A stretch of DNA of 64,000 nt from Plectrocnemia conspersa. Lineage: Eukaryota > Arthropoda > Insecta > Trichoptera > Polycentropodidae. The number at the start of each line of letters is the position of its first letter. The first letter of the stretch is position 1. The position numbers were made by a program, and so were the translations under genes. The notes beneath the pieces were generated by a model. The model was not told the origin of the DNA, ran no database searches, and saw only the letters and a list, made by a program, of their open reading frames with translations. Location of the stretch: NCBI GenBank assembly GCA_009617715.1, contig VTFK01000112.1, positions 310,001 to 374,000 of the forward strand. The letters are read 5' to 3'. Shown here piece after piece: positions 34,399 to 46,870 of the stretch.

Positions 34399-34720
34399 GC
34401 TTATGAAAGTATTATTCACGGTTCATTAAGTTCAAGATAACACTTGTTGGTGGCACGACACTGATAGTGAGTAAGAACGATTAGGCAGTCGATGATCGCT
34501 GCTGGACCGCTCGGCTTGCACTGACGTAGCTAAAGGTTTGCACCCCATTAAGTGCACTCACCCTTATTGGCATTTTTTTCACGTTGGCACATTAACCAAA
34601 ATGCACAGACCCCACCCCTAAACTTCCCCCACCGCTGATCAGTTCACAATTTGCACATCACTCGCGCTTGCTGTGCGTGCACTTCCAGGGGTACTCAACC
34701 AAAAATAAATATTATTTCAT
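34399..34720 (-). promoter_or_regulatory. 5' leader and putative promoter of ind
   Basis: A GC-richer stretch just upstream of the ind start, falling to AT-rich DNA beyond 34720. On the minus strand an Inr-like TCAGTG lies at 34524-34519, about 120 nt before the start codon, with a weak MTE-like 'ccagcagcga' about 18 nt downstream. No TATA box is at the right distance, as is common for developmental homeobox promoters. A tiny upstream ORF (ATG at 34426, four codons, stop at 34412) precedes the real start. The transcription start itself is not determined. Confidence 0.35.
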
Positions 34721-35394
34721 ATACATATATTTCACAACTCATATATGTGTAAATGCATGATTAAATTAATATCAATGGGTTTTCCATAAATTTTATTTAA
34801 AAGCAACGTCATTGCTTATTTATAATTTTACTGTATCAGCTCGTTTAATATAATATTTATTATTTGGCCTTTATACAGTTCTATATTTTTAAAAACATTA
34901 AATATTGATTTAAATTGCATAATATAATTTACAATAACTGTATGGTATTGACGAAAAAAATTGTGAATAACTGATATTTAAGAGCTCACTTTTAACTTTA
35001 ATATTATATTTTATATGATTCTCAATAGATAAATCAAGATTATCATGAATCAAATTATCGCATAATTGATTACAAAATAAAACAAAAAATATTTCATATA
35101 ACATTAGTGTGTATTCATAAAAAAACAGTTCGTTTTTTAGGTATTCGTTGTATTATTTAAAAATAGATTACACGATGATGCAATAAAACTTCCAAATCGT
35201 AATAAAATATACGCGCAGATACGATAAATTCGAATAATGCCATCAAGAAAAAAAAGCCTAAATAATATGTCTGTAATTTAAAATATTTATTACACCCTAC
35301 AGCATACATGTGTATGTTTTTAACTTTAATAAAAGAAATCGATGTATTTTTAATATTAAAATTGGACTTAACGTATACAATGCCACTTAACTTT
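34721..35394. other. AT-rich intergenic DNA upstream of ind
   Basis: No element or gene recognised. Confidence 0.45.
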
Positions 35395-35559
35395 TTATAG
35401 GCATTAAAACATATATAAATCCACGAATAACGAGAGCTTAATAATAACCAATTTATTATTTTAATAAATGCTGATTTTATGACCCTGCAAAAAAAATGGG
35501 GGGGGGGGCAACAGTTTTAAGGATCGCCATGGGCGGCACATACCCTAGTTACGCCACTG
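35395..35559 (-). mobile_element. Truncated second copy of the CAGTGGCGTAG MITE
   Basis: Reading the minus strand from 35559: cagtggcgtaactagggtat, a poly-C tract, 'ggtcataaaatcagcattta', 'attggttatta' and 'aagctc...attcgtgga', matching the 28908 copy in order. Homology fades near 35395 and no right end is present, so it is a half element in opposite orientation to the first. Confidence 0.7.
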
Positions 35560-35912
35560 CATGTATATATTGTTTAATTAAGAGTGAGAATTAAATCATT
35601 CTTGAGAATTAAAATCAGAGCCATTTGTATAAAAATATTATATTTTAATACAATAAAAAAATACATTTGATCCTGCATTAATAAAAAAATAGAGACATAT
35701 ATATATTTTTAAAAATATTTAATAATCCAATTTTCGAAGTAATGTAATTCAATAATTTAATACGGAATACAATAGGTATTATATTATAAAAATATTTTTT
35801 CAATTAAGATGAAAAAAAAACTGTTTTATTTTATTTTTAATTTACTTTCATGTATATAACTTACTTTAATATTTTTCAGATAACAGTTTGGGAAGCTTGC
35901 AGACGCTCTGGT

Positions 35913-35968
35913 TCTGACGCAATATGTTTTTAAAACTGTTTCTGACGCAATATGTTTTTAAAAACTGT
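35913..35968 (+). repeat. Tandem duplication of a 28-bp unit
   Basis: 'tctgacgcaatatgttttta' plus 'aaactgttt' occurs twice head to tail. Confidence 0.85.
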
Positions 35969-36277
35969 TTTTAAAGTTACAAATAATCACTGTACATATT
36001 TTTGGTAAAATAAGCTAAAGACTTTTTTTGCATTTTTTATTTAAAACCCCATATTTTAATAATTAATTGATTGTATGTATATGCATAAAACATACTAATT
36101 AATATAATATGCAGCAATATTATTCTCATGCGTAAAAATCCATTGTGTGATTTTATAAAATGTAGCAATATTTGAGCAATTCACAATTATTTACAATCAA
36201 ATTAATGCTTTTGATCTTTATTCGTGTATTATGAATAAATTTTATTTTAATTGTGTACTAAATATATAAAAATTAGC
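35969..36277. other. AT-rich intergenic DNA, no gene seen
   Basis: Nothing supportable. Confidence 0.5.
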
Positions 36278-37385
36278 TATCTATAATATCATTATTCTAA
36301 GCCGCTTCCGGACGCTTCTTTGTTTAATTTTCTTTTTATATGAACGGTGTATGATAATGCATGTAAACAAAGGAAATATATTTATTTATAATTAATAAAA
36401 ATAAAAATAGAGTTGGCAGGATGATTTTCGAGCCTCAGATAATGAATTCTTTTGTTGTCAACCAATGAAAAATAAGGATTCAAATATAATACAAGATGGC
36501 AGACAGTAACGTGGCAACAGTTGTAAATAATTTTGCTACACAACAATAATTTTCATTATTTTGGCATGTGCGTTGTTCGAGCTGACTGAATCTAAATAAT
36601 CGGATTGCAAATTAACTAGGTATGTTATAACCATGAAAATGAAATTAATGAAGGATTATAAGAATACATTGATTAAACTAGATAATAATCTTCGTAACGA
36701 AATCTTCAAATTTTGAATTCCCGTCGATCGACTCTGAGGCCAAAAGTGAGTTTTTCCTTTTACAATACATAAAAATTATCATTGCTTCTGATTTATTGCA
36801 CATATTCGTTAGATTTGACGAATTGCAAATAAACCAGGAACGTTTTAAACGTGAGCTTGTAATATATCCTTAAATGTGTATGAGGATTGAATGTTAATGT
36901 CGATAAAATCGGCGCTGTGGGAACATAGTGGGAACGGCGCATAGTGGGAACACTATATATATCAGCCAATGGACAGCTTATAAATGTGTAGTTTCTTGAA
37001 TGATATCTAATAGACGACATTTTACAATTATTATAAATATATGATTACATACCTAGAATAATTGATAGCCAAAATATCTAAGAGTGAGTTATTTTTAATC
37101 TCTATGTGGCAAAATATGTTTGTATACATCATGGTTTTTAATCAATATTTGTTCTGTGCCATCATTTCTCTTTAGGAATAGCCAAATTCATGTTTTTTTT
37201 ATAAAAATATAATACTTGCTGACAGTGACTTCAGCATGAGAAGATTCACTCTTTGTTTATATATACCAATTCTACGTTGTAGCCATATAGGTCATCAAAT
37301 TGTTCAATCATTGCTTCTGAAAAATAATTAAAAATAATAAGACCTTCATCAAGAGTTAAACATTGAACACAATATTATTGTTAAT
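36278..37385 (-). repeat. Exon-bearing dispersed repeat, copy 2
   Basis: Diverged copy of 22233-23880 in the same orientation, lacking the 233-bp insertion of copy 1. The homology stops soon after 'tcaagagttaaacatt', so the two most upstream exon segments of copy 1 are absent. It lies about 1.9 kb upstream of ind. Confidence 0.65.
36793..37316 (-). pseudogene. Unidentified multi-exon gene relic in repeat copy 2
   Basis: Minus-strand segments matching copy 1: 37316-37267 (50 nt, acceptor TTTTTCAG and donor GTATAT kept; AMIEQFDDLYGYNVELV); from about 37121 to 37053 (IFCHIEIKNNSLLDILAINY then SR, donor GTATGT kept, acceptor lost); and 37020-36793, a 75-codon frame opening MSSIRYHSRNYTFISCPLAD. 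Here the last segment is open where copy 1 has a stop, but its acceptor AG has mutated. Substitutions between the copies are mostly conservative in the shared frames, suggesting that both derive from a translated ancestor. Confidence 0.4.
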
Positions 37386-37479
37386 ATAATAGATTTATCT
37401 TTTTCACAATTGTCGCAAATTAAAAATAACTGTAATATAATGGGTAGAATATAACTTTTTGTTTACAATAATTTTGCTG

Positions 37480-37650
37480 TTAGCCAACGCCTGCTTTATT
37501 TTCTTGATAGTTACATTCAATATATATTTCTGGTTACTTTATATAGTAGAACTGACGGTTTGTCGTTGTTTAAATAACAAACAAAACATTACGATCTCTT
37601 GGTAAAGTTCTGTAACAGCAGTTGTATATAATCTTATCTACGTGTACTTA
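37480..37650. repeat. Diverged repeat shared with 41085-41380
   Basis: Landmarks 'agccaacgcctgcttt', 'tgtttaaataacaa' and 'cagttgtatataatc' recur as 'agctaatacctgcttt', 'tgtttaaacaac' and 'tagttgtatataatc' at 41.1-41.4 kb. The family is unknown. Confidence 0.4.
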
Positions 37651-38149
37651 TTTTTAGTATTGATTTTCAATTGGCTTATAACTATCTTATTATATATGTT
37701 TATGAAAAAATTTAGTTTTGTACTTTTTAAATCTTTATAGATCTAGAATATAATGCTATAAACTTAACATTTACATTTCGATGAATTTATTAATTTTTTT
37801 ATATCGTATCTATTTATAATTAAAAAATTAATGACTACAGTTATGTATTACAACATTTTAATTGCTTTTAACTAATATATTAAAATCTGCCGTCACATTA
37901 CAAAATAACAGTTATCTACGTATTTCCCAGAACATTGGATTTCCCCAGCGTTATTCAATTTACGCATTATTGATAAGATGTTTATTAATAATTTTAATGT
38001 TCTTTAATAATGTAAAATTGAACATTCCTGACCTACAACAGTGTTAGTAGAATTGTATAACAATACAGAACCCTATAATATCCCCACTTAGGTTTTTGGT
38101 TAGAATTTAGTTCTGTGCATAGGGAGAATTAATGGCAATATGTTATAAA
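37651..38149. other. AT-rich intergenic DNA, no gene seen
   Basis: Short AT-rich ORF at 37862-38047 only; no domain. Confidence 0.45.
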
Positions 38150-38204
38150 AGGGCGGTCCTCGTTTAGTGAGGAACAGGGCGGACTTTAAAAACTCCGCCC
38201 TTTC
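38150..38204. repeat. Two adjacent GC hairpins
   Basis: 'gtcctcgtttagtgaggaac' can fold, and 'gggcggactttaaaaactcc' with the following 'gccc' (38177-38200) forms a 7-bp GC stem. A further 'gggcgg' at 38151 could pair with the same right arm. The pair is terminator-like in shape, but this is a eukaryote; a foldback repeat remnant is more likely. Confidence 0.5.
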
Positions 38205-41084
38205 TTTTATACAATATAAATACAAATCGATTTGAGTTTGAGTTTGTTATTTATTACGTGTTTGCGTTTATTTTATATTCCAATTCGAATGAAATTACTC
38301 GTGGACGCTTTGCAAATCAATCATTTACTTTTCGCTTTCCTTTAGATTTAGATTCGTTCTTCAGATATTCAAACAGTAAAAAATAAGTTAGTCGGCTCTC
38401 CAACTCGACCGAACTGATTGAATATTGTTTCAGCTTCTCTCCTATAAACTGCGCTGTATACTCATGGTTTATTCATAATTCGTCCTTTTTGAAATTCGCT
38501 ACTTTAATAGAAATAAATTGGTGAATCGACTGTGAATGGCATTGTATACTGTTATATAAAGCGCTTTTGTAAATTATTTATTAAAGCATTCCGCAGATTT
38601 ATATTGGCACTTGATCAGTGTGTACCGAATTTGAATACTAAACTCTTGATGATGATTATTAACGCGCGTTTCGAATACTTGTCCATCGAAGGGGATTTAA
38701 CTACATACATAAATAGAAAGGGGACATATTCATAGAACCGTATGATCTTATTGAATTCACAGTCGATGTATAAAGCATAGGTTATCCGCCACTTGTGGTT
38801 TTTTTTTATTAAAAGAAAAAACAGTAAGCTTTTATTGAAATTTATATTATATAGGTAACAAATTTAAAACACACTAAAGATACATATCAATGACAAAAAA
38901 CTAAATGGGATAATAAAGGAGATGTAGAATATAATTAGTTTGTTCAATTTAATATTTTATTTTGCTAAAATAAAACAGGAAACTTTCTATATTAATTTCT
39001 CATAATGATAAAAAAAAATCAGCACTCCTGAGAATTATGGATTAGTAAAATCAACTTGGGTATTTCTGATTTCTTTACAATATATTTATATTTAACTTAT
39101 TTAATATAAATTTATTATGACACAAATTAATTCATTAACAACCTAAATGGGAAAATAAATCGAAAAGCTTTTGTACAAGGGTTGTACAAAATAATCAAGT
39201 ATTTTGTCACTAGAGTATTACGATATTAATTGTATTCAATAATTGATATAATGCGTATGTTTCACAGTTTTATTAATTAATTTAGAAATTATGGCAAATA
39301 CAATACTTTCCGTATCGTAGCTGTATATATCTGATATGAACTATGTATAAATTATTAATAAAATATATATTTTCAAAGGAATCCAATTCCAATGTATTGT
39401 ATTTACTCCTAATATTGTAAAAAAAATAGTTTTCAAGGCACACCTGTCCCAAAAGTATGTATTACGACTTTGGAGTGTGCTTTGTTCTCTCTCTCGTATT
39501 GGTTAAGGTGCAAACAATATAGCACAGGTACAAAAACGAAGGTCAGCGTCCATTCATGAGATTGGTTCCATTGAAGGTATGAAAGAGAATTATTATTGAA
39601 TATTTTTGTCACGATAGACATACTGGCGCCCAAGAACGAATTTGTTGTTTCCATGTACCGATTTTGTTATTAAATTGTCTTATATTCTTGTCAAGCTCGA
39701 GTAAGATAAGCTATTTATAGCACCGTCTTATTTTGTGTACATACATAATTTCTAAGCGGCTAATATCTACTTTTGTAAAAGAAAGTAAGGATAATGTGAT
39801 AAAGAGATAGTAGTAGATTTTCGACTGAAATTTTGTTGGGTGTACTAATGATATTTTGTAAATATGTCAATTCCCATTGCAGTAATTTTTATAAAATTTA
39901 TAATGTTTGTTTTTAAATATTTTTGATAATATTAATGGGGAATTAAATATGTTATATGAAAACATAATGGTAAAAAACATTTATAGTGTAACATAATTTA
40001 TATAAGTAAATTATAATATAATTAATTTTATATTATATTATATTTAAATTAGAAAACCCAAATATTATTAAACGATAAAATTAATCTTCTACAATCAACA
40101 GTTGTGGTTTAGGGATTTTTTTTAGTTTAAAAATTTTAGGTGATTTTTGGATTAAAATTTAAATAAATCACAATTTTTATTTTTAAACTTAAAAAATACA
40201 AATATTTGGTTATATTGTTAATGATTTCCCATACTTTTTTATTTTAATATATTTGCAATGTTTGGTTTAAACGTCGTTGACCTTAGTTGCCGGCAAAAAT
40301 TTTACCTTTCAGTTGTTAAACTATTTCGCAGATTATTCTAGACACATGTCAAATGTATCAAAATTTCATTAATAAATCACATGATTTTGTAAAAAACTAT
40401 TTATTAGTATTTAACTGCTTCTATGATGCCATCTCACATAAAAAAACATTTAATTTCAGAATAAACATTATAATGTAGGCCTTCTGATATGTTTGCGATG
40501 CTTACATAATCAATAAAATGGTTTATCTATGTATATTTCTTGGCAGGTTAATTAAAATATTAAATCGGGTATGTATGGTTTTATAAAATATATACAAATT
40601 TTGTATAAAATATTAAATACTGTTATTTATTGAAGCTCAAATATATCTGAATTTAAAAACTGTTATTATCTCATATGAGCCACAAGATTTAACGCAGCCA
40701 GGCTGACAAATTCGTAGCTTAGAAACGAGTCTTGAACTTTATTTTAGAATGTCAGTCACGCGTTAAAGTGTTTCGTAAAAGTGCAGGAAGCGCGTAAATC
40801 TCCCTCCTTCCTTCAGCCCCATCAAGATTCCAGTGAAAAGCAATGGAAAATGGCTGGGCATACACAAGAGCGATACGCTCTATATAGGTCGGGCTTAACT
40901 ATATTTAAGCAGCAGCCCCAAGGGGTGGCCTTCATAAGCAGCCAAACGCAGGGGATGACCAGGTAGATGCAGCATAGGAGAACAGTCAAATCCGCTCATC
41001 ACCTAGAGACACAATATGTTGGATGACATAAAACTTTGTTACGCCAGCATTTCGTTATGTGATGTAACATTGGGTTGTAAAAAT
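38205..41084. other. Intergenic DNA, no intact gene
   Basis: Mostly AT-rich. 39430-39660 is a more complex block with a 73-codon minus ORF and no domain. 40680-40990 is a GC-richer block ('gcagccaggctgacaaattc', 'ggggtggccttcataagcag') with a 61-codon ORF and no recognised motif. Confidence 0.35.
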
Positions 41085-41380
41085 AATACCTTTACGGCTA
41101 GCTAATACCTGCTTTCTTTTTGCAATAATTGCATTGTCTGTTTGTCCCTGTTTAAACAACTCGAAATACACTGTACTTATTTTATTCAGGCGCGTACGGG
41201 GAGATACATTTCCTTTCGCTCGCTCGCGTGCCAAGTGCCAAGAATGAGTGAGAAGAAGTGGGCGTGCGGGACGCAACGTATGTAACGCATCCCTTATTTC
41301 TCACTCACGTCTGCTTTTATACCACGATAATCAAAGCATTACCTTGTGTACAGTAGTTGTATATAATCGTCTCTTTATTT
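41085..41380. repeat. Diverged repeat shared with 37480-37650
   Basis: Longer copy with an internal GC-rich stretch 'caggcgcgtacggggagata' that also resembles the foldback at 18542. It contains a 73-codon minus ORF of no recognised family. Confidence 0.4.
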
Positions 41381-41767
41381 TGTCCAAAAAAAAATATTGC
41401 ATTTAAAAAGTAGGAAGGAGCAATGCTTTGCTTAAGACAAATCCAAGATATTTGATGTGATCCAATATCGGATTTATTTGTATTTTTTTAATTGTTTAAT
41501 TTATATATCAATATATGATAGAAATATCCGACAATCTATTGTATTATATTTTGCTATAGTTTTTTTTTTTTGGCAAATTATATTTACAAATATGTTCTAA
41601 TTACAAATCAAACATTGTTTTTTGTCGAACATGTATATATTTGCAATTGTTATTTATTTGTATTGAATAACCTATATATTGTTGGCTAAATATTACGCTG
41701 TATTAAAGTATAAATGTCACTAAAAAGCTGATTTGAAATGGTTTAGTTGTTCTTGATTTAAAAGGCC
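41381..41767. other. AT-rich intergenic DNA
   Basis: Nothing recognised. Confidence 0.5.
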
Positions 41768-41888
41768 AAATTTACACTTCCAAATTTTTGCTATATTTTT
41801 TACAATTAATTAATCTTTTACATATTTACAAAATTTACACTTCAAAATTTTTGCTATATTTTTTACAATTATTTAATCTTTTACATAC
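41768..41888 (+). repeat. Tandem duplication of a ~61-bp AT-rich unit
   Basis: 'aaatttacacttc-aaatttttgctatattttttacaatta' occurs at 41768 and again at 41830, immediately before the LINE reading frame. Confidence 0.85.
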
Positions 41889-43790
41889 TTTTACAATTAA
41901 TTAATCCAACTCAGCAAAACGACATAATAAAAATGGAAATTAATGGAAATATATATCAAGATCCTTATATAATAGCAGAAAAAATGAATACATATTACAT
42001 TGAGAGCATAGAAGAAATTGTGAATTCAATACCAAGGATTAGTAATTTAGTACAATATAATAATAAAGCAATAATTGTAAAATTTAGTAAATTTAAATCA
42101 GTATCATTAGATGAAATTCATAACATAATATGTAAATTTAAAAAAGGAACTAGTACTGATGAACTAGATATAAATATAATTAAAGAAACATGGGAAATAA
42201 TAGGAACTAAATTAAATTATTTAATAAATAAAGCACTCTCCTTAGGAGAAATGCCTGAAAATTTAAAGATTGCTACTATTGTACCTATACCTAAAAATAA
42301 AAAAATAGTAAAAAAAGTTGAAGAAATGAGACCAATCAACATGCTACCGTGTATAGAAAAAAAAAATAATAGAAGAAGTAGTAATCAAACAATTAAAGGA
42401 ATTTATTACTTCTCAAAACATAATATGTGAACAACAATCGGGATTCAGAGAAAAGCATTCGACTGAAACTGCATTACAAGTAGTGATAAATGATTGGCTG
42501 TTGGCTAAGGATACAAACAAAATCATTGAGCAGTTTTCTTGGATTTCAAGAGAGCCTTCGAAACAATAGACAGAAAAATAATGTTAAAGAAATTGGAGAG
42601 TATAGGTATAAGTGATATAGTTTTAAGATGGTTTAATAATTACTTATATAAAAGAAAAAAAAAAAAGTTAAAATAAATAATGTATATTCTGAAGAGAAAT
42701 TAGTGTCTTATGGAGTACCACAAGGGTCTAAATTGGGACCATTGTTATTTGTTTTGTATATTAATGATATAGTTAATAACGTGAAAAAATGTAAAATTCA
42801 TCTATTTGCGGATGACACATTAATGTATTGCATAGGTGATAACATTAAAGAAATTGTAAAAAAATTAAATAATGAATTAAGTATATTAGAAATATGGTTA
42901 AAGAATAATGTACTTAAATTAAATGAGAATAAAACTAAATGTATGTTTATTAATTATAAAAATGTGTTAGATAATAGTACCAAAATAGTAATAAATAACT
43001 CTAGTATAGAAATAGTGGATAATATAAAATATTTAGGAGTAATTGTTGATACAAAATTAAATTTTAAAGAACATTGTAATTACATATTAAAAAAAATTAG
43101 TAGAAAAATAGGTTTATTATCTAGATTAAGAAATATATTAAGTATAAATACAAAAAAAATAATTTACAATAGTATAATATTGTCCCATTTTAATTATTGT
43201 GCAACACTGTTAAATATGTTAAATAAATTAGATAAACAAATGTTGCAAAAATTACAAAATAGGGCAATGAGAGTAATCTTAAATAAAAATAGATTAACTA
43301 ATTGTAAAAGTATGATTGATAGATTAGAACGGTTGAATGTTCAAGAAATATTGAGTATGAATGTTTTAGTATTTATATATAAGTTAGAAAATAATATGTT
43401 ACCTGAATATTTTAATAAGTATTTAATAAGAAATAAAGATGTACATAAATATAACACTAGAAATAGAGTAAATTTAAAGAAAATTAAGTATAAGAAAACG
43501 AGTACGGCTAGGGGAATTATGTACGGAGGTTTTGATTTATATAATAGTCTTCCAAGAGAAATCCGAAACAGCAAAAATATAACGGGTTTCATAAATGGAA
43601 TAAAAAAACACCTTCGTACATATAGAAATAAATTATAATATTAAGACTTTATTATTGTATATTTTTATTTTTTCTTTCTGTTATGTATTTTTTATATATT
43701 TTTATATATGTTTACTAAATTTGTTAGATGTAAAGATTCGCTATTAAGCTAAATAAATTAATAAAATAAATAAATAATATATTGTATTAT
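41889..43790 (+). mobile_element. 5'-truncated non-LTR retrotransposon (LINE), Jockey/CR1-like group
   Basis: Encodes reverse transcriptase in broken frames and has no endonuclease upstream, so it is 5'-truncated near the tandem repeat. After the last stop (43638) comes an AT-rich 3' UTR ending in an 'aataaattaataaaataaat' type tail near 43755-43790, as in LINEs with short tandem tails. Codons are extremely AT-biased. No target duplication could be fixed because of the AT-rich flanks. Confidence 0.85.
41933..43638 (+). pseudogene. LINE reverse transcriptase, frameshifted
   Basis: 41933-42430 encodes the pre-RT and early RT region (ATIVPIPKNKK, then RPINMLPCIEK). Beyond a frameshift, 42430-42520 reads SGFREKHSTETALQVVINDW. 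After a second shift near 42533 it reads FLDFKRAFETIDRKIMLKKL, carrying the first catalytic Asp. A stop follows in an A run near 42660. 42703-43638 is one open frame of 311 codons with GVPQGSKLGPLLF, the FADDT catalytic box, a thumb region and the family-typical ARGIMYGGFDLYNSLPREIR end. The three breaks make it inactive. A Daphne/Crack-like subgroup is suggested by the C-terminal signature, but this is from memory of the families. Confidence 0.88.
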
Positions 43791-45300
43791 TAAATAAAAA
43801 ATAATCTATAATAAAATTAAATTTTTGCACCTGCATGTAGGTATTTATTGAGAATATGTGTGATAAATCATGCATGGAATTTCCATATGATCAAACATAT
43901 CAAACACAAGAAAATGATATGCACACCTGAATCTTACCCAGAGAACATATGATGAATATTCATGGAATTCAGATTTCAGAGCCACGTACATATTTATCTC
44001 CTGTCAGATATTTAGAATATTTCAGCATACACGCCTCTGACATTTTAAGATATTTGCAATGGTTCGCGGTGTAGGTTAATTCAATATGTAATCTACCACT
44101 ATTCCTTTTAAGAGTAGTATGTATTCTGAAGTAGTAAGCCATTGTACCGGCGCAAGCAAAAGACTGTCGGCTTTCGCTTTATCCTGCATTCATCACAAAA
44201 AGGATGCCGAGTTACATCACTCTTCCTATCGTATTATATATTGTACACACCATTATGTCATTTGTACCCTCAATGCGCTCTCATACACAGTTTACAGTAT
44301 AGTATATGTAGGAGATGACTCTTCAAAGAGATTTGTGTGATCGATTGCCCTACACAGGAATTCGCAGGGAATAAACCTCGTAATAAAGTGTCAAGTTAAT
44401 TTCGCGAAATGGATCTTTGGTGAGCCTAGCGGCGAAATTCACAAATTGAACTGCCCGGATCAATAGGCAATTGGGATTTTTTTTGTTTTAGGCAATCGTC
44501 CGTTGCTTTGTTTCTTTATTTGTTAGAACGATTCTTAACTAGTTTCTTAAATCGAACGATGCTTAAATCGTATATTGTTTTATTATTATTGAAGCAATGA
44601 AAATTATATTTTAGAGATAAGAACTTTTATGTATTATTAGTTCTCGTTCATAAAAGTTGTATTTATCTTAACATGCACTAGTATTGTATAATATATGCTT
44701 TTGTATAATACATAGTATATGAAACTAGTATAAAAAACTTAAAGCATCTAAGCTTTATATAAAATGTACAAGACAATGCAATAAATTATATAAAATTGTA
44801 CATCCACTCTGAGCTATTACATTTTTAGAGCAGTCAATATTTTATTTATCGCTTTTGGAGACTTTAGAAAATCCCTGAAGTTTCTACTGTGACGAATAAT
44901 CCGAGGGAATTTTTCCGTAGCACGCTATTAAATACGTAGAAAACAAAAGGGTCAGACGTTTTTAATGGTTTTATACATGGGTCGAGATTTATCGGCGACC
45001 ACTGGGACACCACACCTTTGCTCCGATTCCAAATCACATTTATCACAAACGAAAGAAATAATACATAAAAAAAGTTAAAATGAAATACTATCATTGTAAA
45101 TAAAATATATCCTCGTATATTCAATACGATTTAAATAAATTAATTGAAAAACTGTGAAAACAAACCAACTAACCTTCTGGTTTCTTGATTTTTAATTTGA
45201 TCCATTTGATTATATTTATTTATTATACATATATATATTATTTTAAACATATGATCGTTTAAGATAACAATTTTCAATGAAGTGATTATTGGTTTAACCA
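43791..45300. other. Intergenic DNA with a complex block 43850-44480
   Basis: 43850-44480 is unique-looking, less AT-biased sequence with only shadow ORFs; candidate regulatory DNA. 44860-45030 is a smaller such block. The rest is AT-rich. Confidence 0.3.
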
Positions 45301-45309
45301 ACGTCCATC

Positions 45310-45450
45310 ATAACCAATTTGGTTATTCTTGTGTAAGATTAGCGTTTTCAAGCGCTGACGTCCTGGACGCGATGGGAATGAATAAGGGACGCGATCGCGA
45401 CTCTCTAAGGCATTCTAAAGGTCGCAGCTGAAAATTGCCGAGCATTAAAA
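45310..45450. repeat. Dispersed repeat fragment shared with 9.1 kb
   Basis: Second copy of the fragment at 9110-9230, with 'gggacgcgatcgcgactct' and 'aaaggtcgcagctg'. The same protein-like pattern on the plus strand is GRDRDS-x-x-HSKGRS. Confidence 0.5.
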
Positions 45451-46320
45451 GATTGTTGACATTGCTCCTTGACAACTTTAAAAAGTACTTCATTGAGTAG
45501 ACGCCACGTAAAAAATGCAATAAATTTTATCCCAACGCTCCCAGCAAATAAGCACCTAAATACAAATACGAATACGACCAGTACTCTCTCTTGTCTACAT
45601 CTGAGACATTTTTTTTTAATTGTCTCAATTGAATTTTTGATTTTAGTATGCTACGCACTAGCATATCGTAAGGAACGCGAATTACTAATAAATTATTAAA
45701 GCGACACGCGCTCCGCATAACAAAGTCGAGCATCATCGACACCTTATTGCAAACTTTGGCAAAGATTTTAAAACATGACAATTGGAAATGCCGATCACTT
45801 GCGGTATGTGATATTTAACACTTTTTTGAAAATAGGCTAGCAAAATAAAATTTATTATTTATTTTAGCGAAAATTTGTGATATGTAAAGAAAATTTAAGC
45901 GCCTTTGTAAATGTAACGAAAATTACGAACAGCATGTATCTGATCGATATATGAGAATGTCTGCCACATCGTAGACGAAAACTCTCGTCAAAAAAAAATT
46001 AAACACGAACATAAAAAATAATATCGTATACTGTAAGCTACATTTAAAGCAGTAAAAAATCTAAAATTTAGTCAAAATTCATTTAAAATGCACTAATTAA
46101 ATAATTAGTTTCTAGGTGTACATCAATAAATAGTTTTTTTTATAACAACTAGATTCTTTCCTCAATTTTTATTGACTTTATTTTATATTATTGCAAAGAC
46201 CCTTTTCTGCACATTCAATGTCACTGATGTGCTTTTGAATAACATATTGAAATAATACACGAATCCAATATGTATTATGTAGCAACTTTTTTTTTTTAAA
46301 TATAACTGAATTTAATATTA
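45451..46320. other. Intergenic DNA, no intact gene
   Basis: 45530-45790 is moderately complex, with overlapping short ORFs on both strands and no domain. Confidence 0.35.
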
Positions 46321-46870
46321 TATACAGTGACTTTAGGAACACGCTGTATTTTGAAATTGTTCATAAACGAGCGTGGGCGAATGTTTATCGCGTCTATTTT
46401 TCTCCATACGTCAAATTCATGTTTTTCGATGACGCTTCAATGTCTGGCACTCTACGCATTTTTCGACCCATCTACGCTTAACTACATAACACCTATTTAT
46501 ATACATTTTTTTTTTGTAAAATTTGAAGGAGTCGACAATGAGGTGAGCTACAAAGGAGTCCACTCCGGTCAACGCCCACTCCTCCTAATTTCGCGTCGAT
46601 TGAAAATAGTCGACAATGGTCGCCGCTCTACATCAATGGACAGAAGAAGATGCTGGGCCATTGTGTACCGTTTTTACAACTCGGGGTGCTAGCATTTGAC
46701 TTTGAGCCATTCATGGATCAAATGAATGGCGAATAGCTCTCAATGGCATTACAAGACACTTAAGAATCGATAATTCGTCTCGATCAATGTCGCATTCCAC
46801 TTATATTCCTTTTAGACAGCCGAAAGTCGCATATGGTCGATTTTACGGCTATGAAAATGTTTTTATATTC
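46321..46870. other. Complex block with a 121-codon ORF and a hairpin
   Basis: Less AT-biased unique sequence. The plus ORF 46327-46692 has no recognisable domain, and its Ser/Arg/Tyr-rich end looks like chance. 46706-46730 is a perfect 9-bp-arm inverted repeat (gccattcat..atgaatggc). Regulatory DNA or an old repeat. Confidence 0.3.

Noticed and set aside
34399..34419. Upstream extension of the homeobox ORF to 34419
   Set aside because: The extra codons begin with GTG, not ATG; the conserved Gsx start MSRSF begins at 34398.
38150..38204. Rho-independent terminator
   Set aside because: The window is eukaryotic; GC hairpins followed by T-rich sequence have no such role here.
46327..46692. 121-codon ORF as a gene
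   Set aside because: No domain, biased composition, no supported splice or start context; kept only as a complex block.
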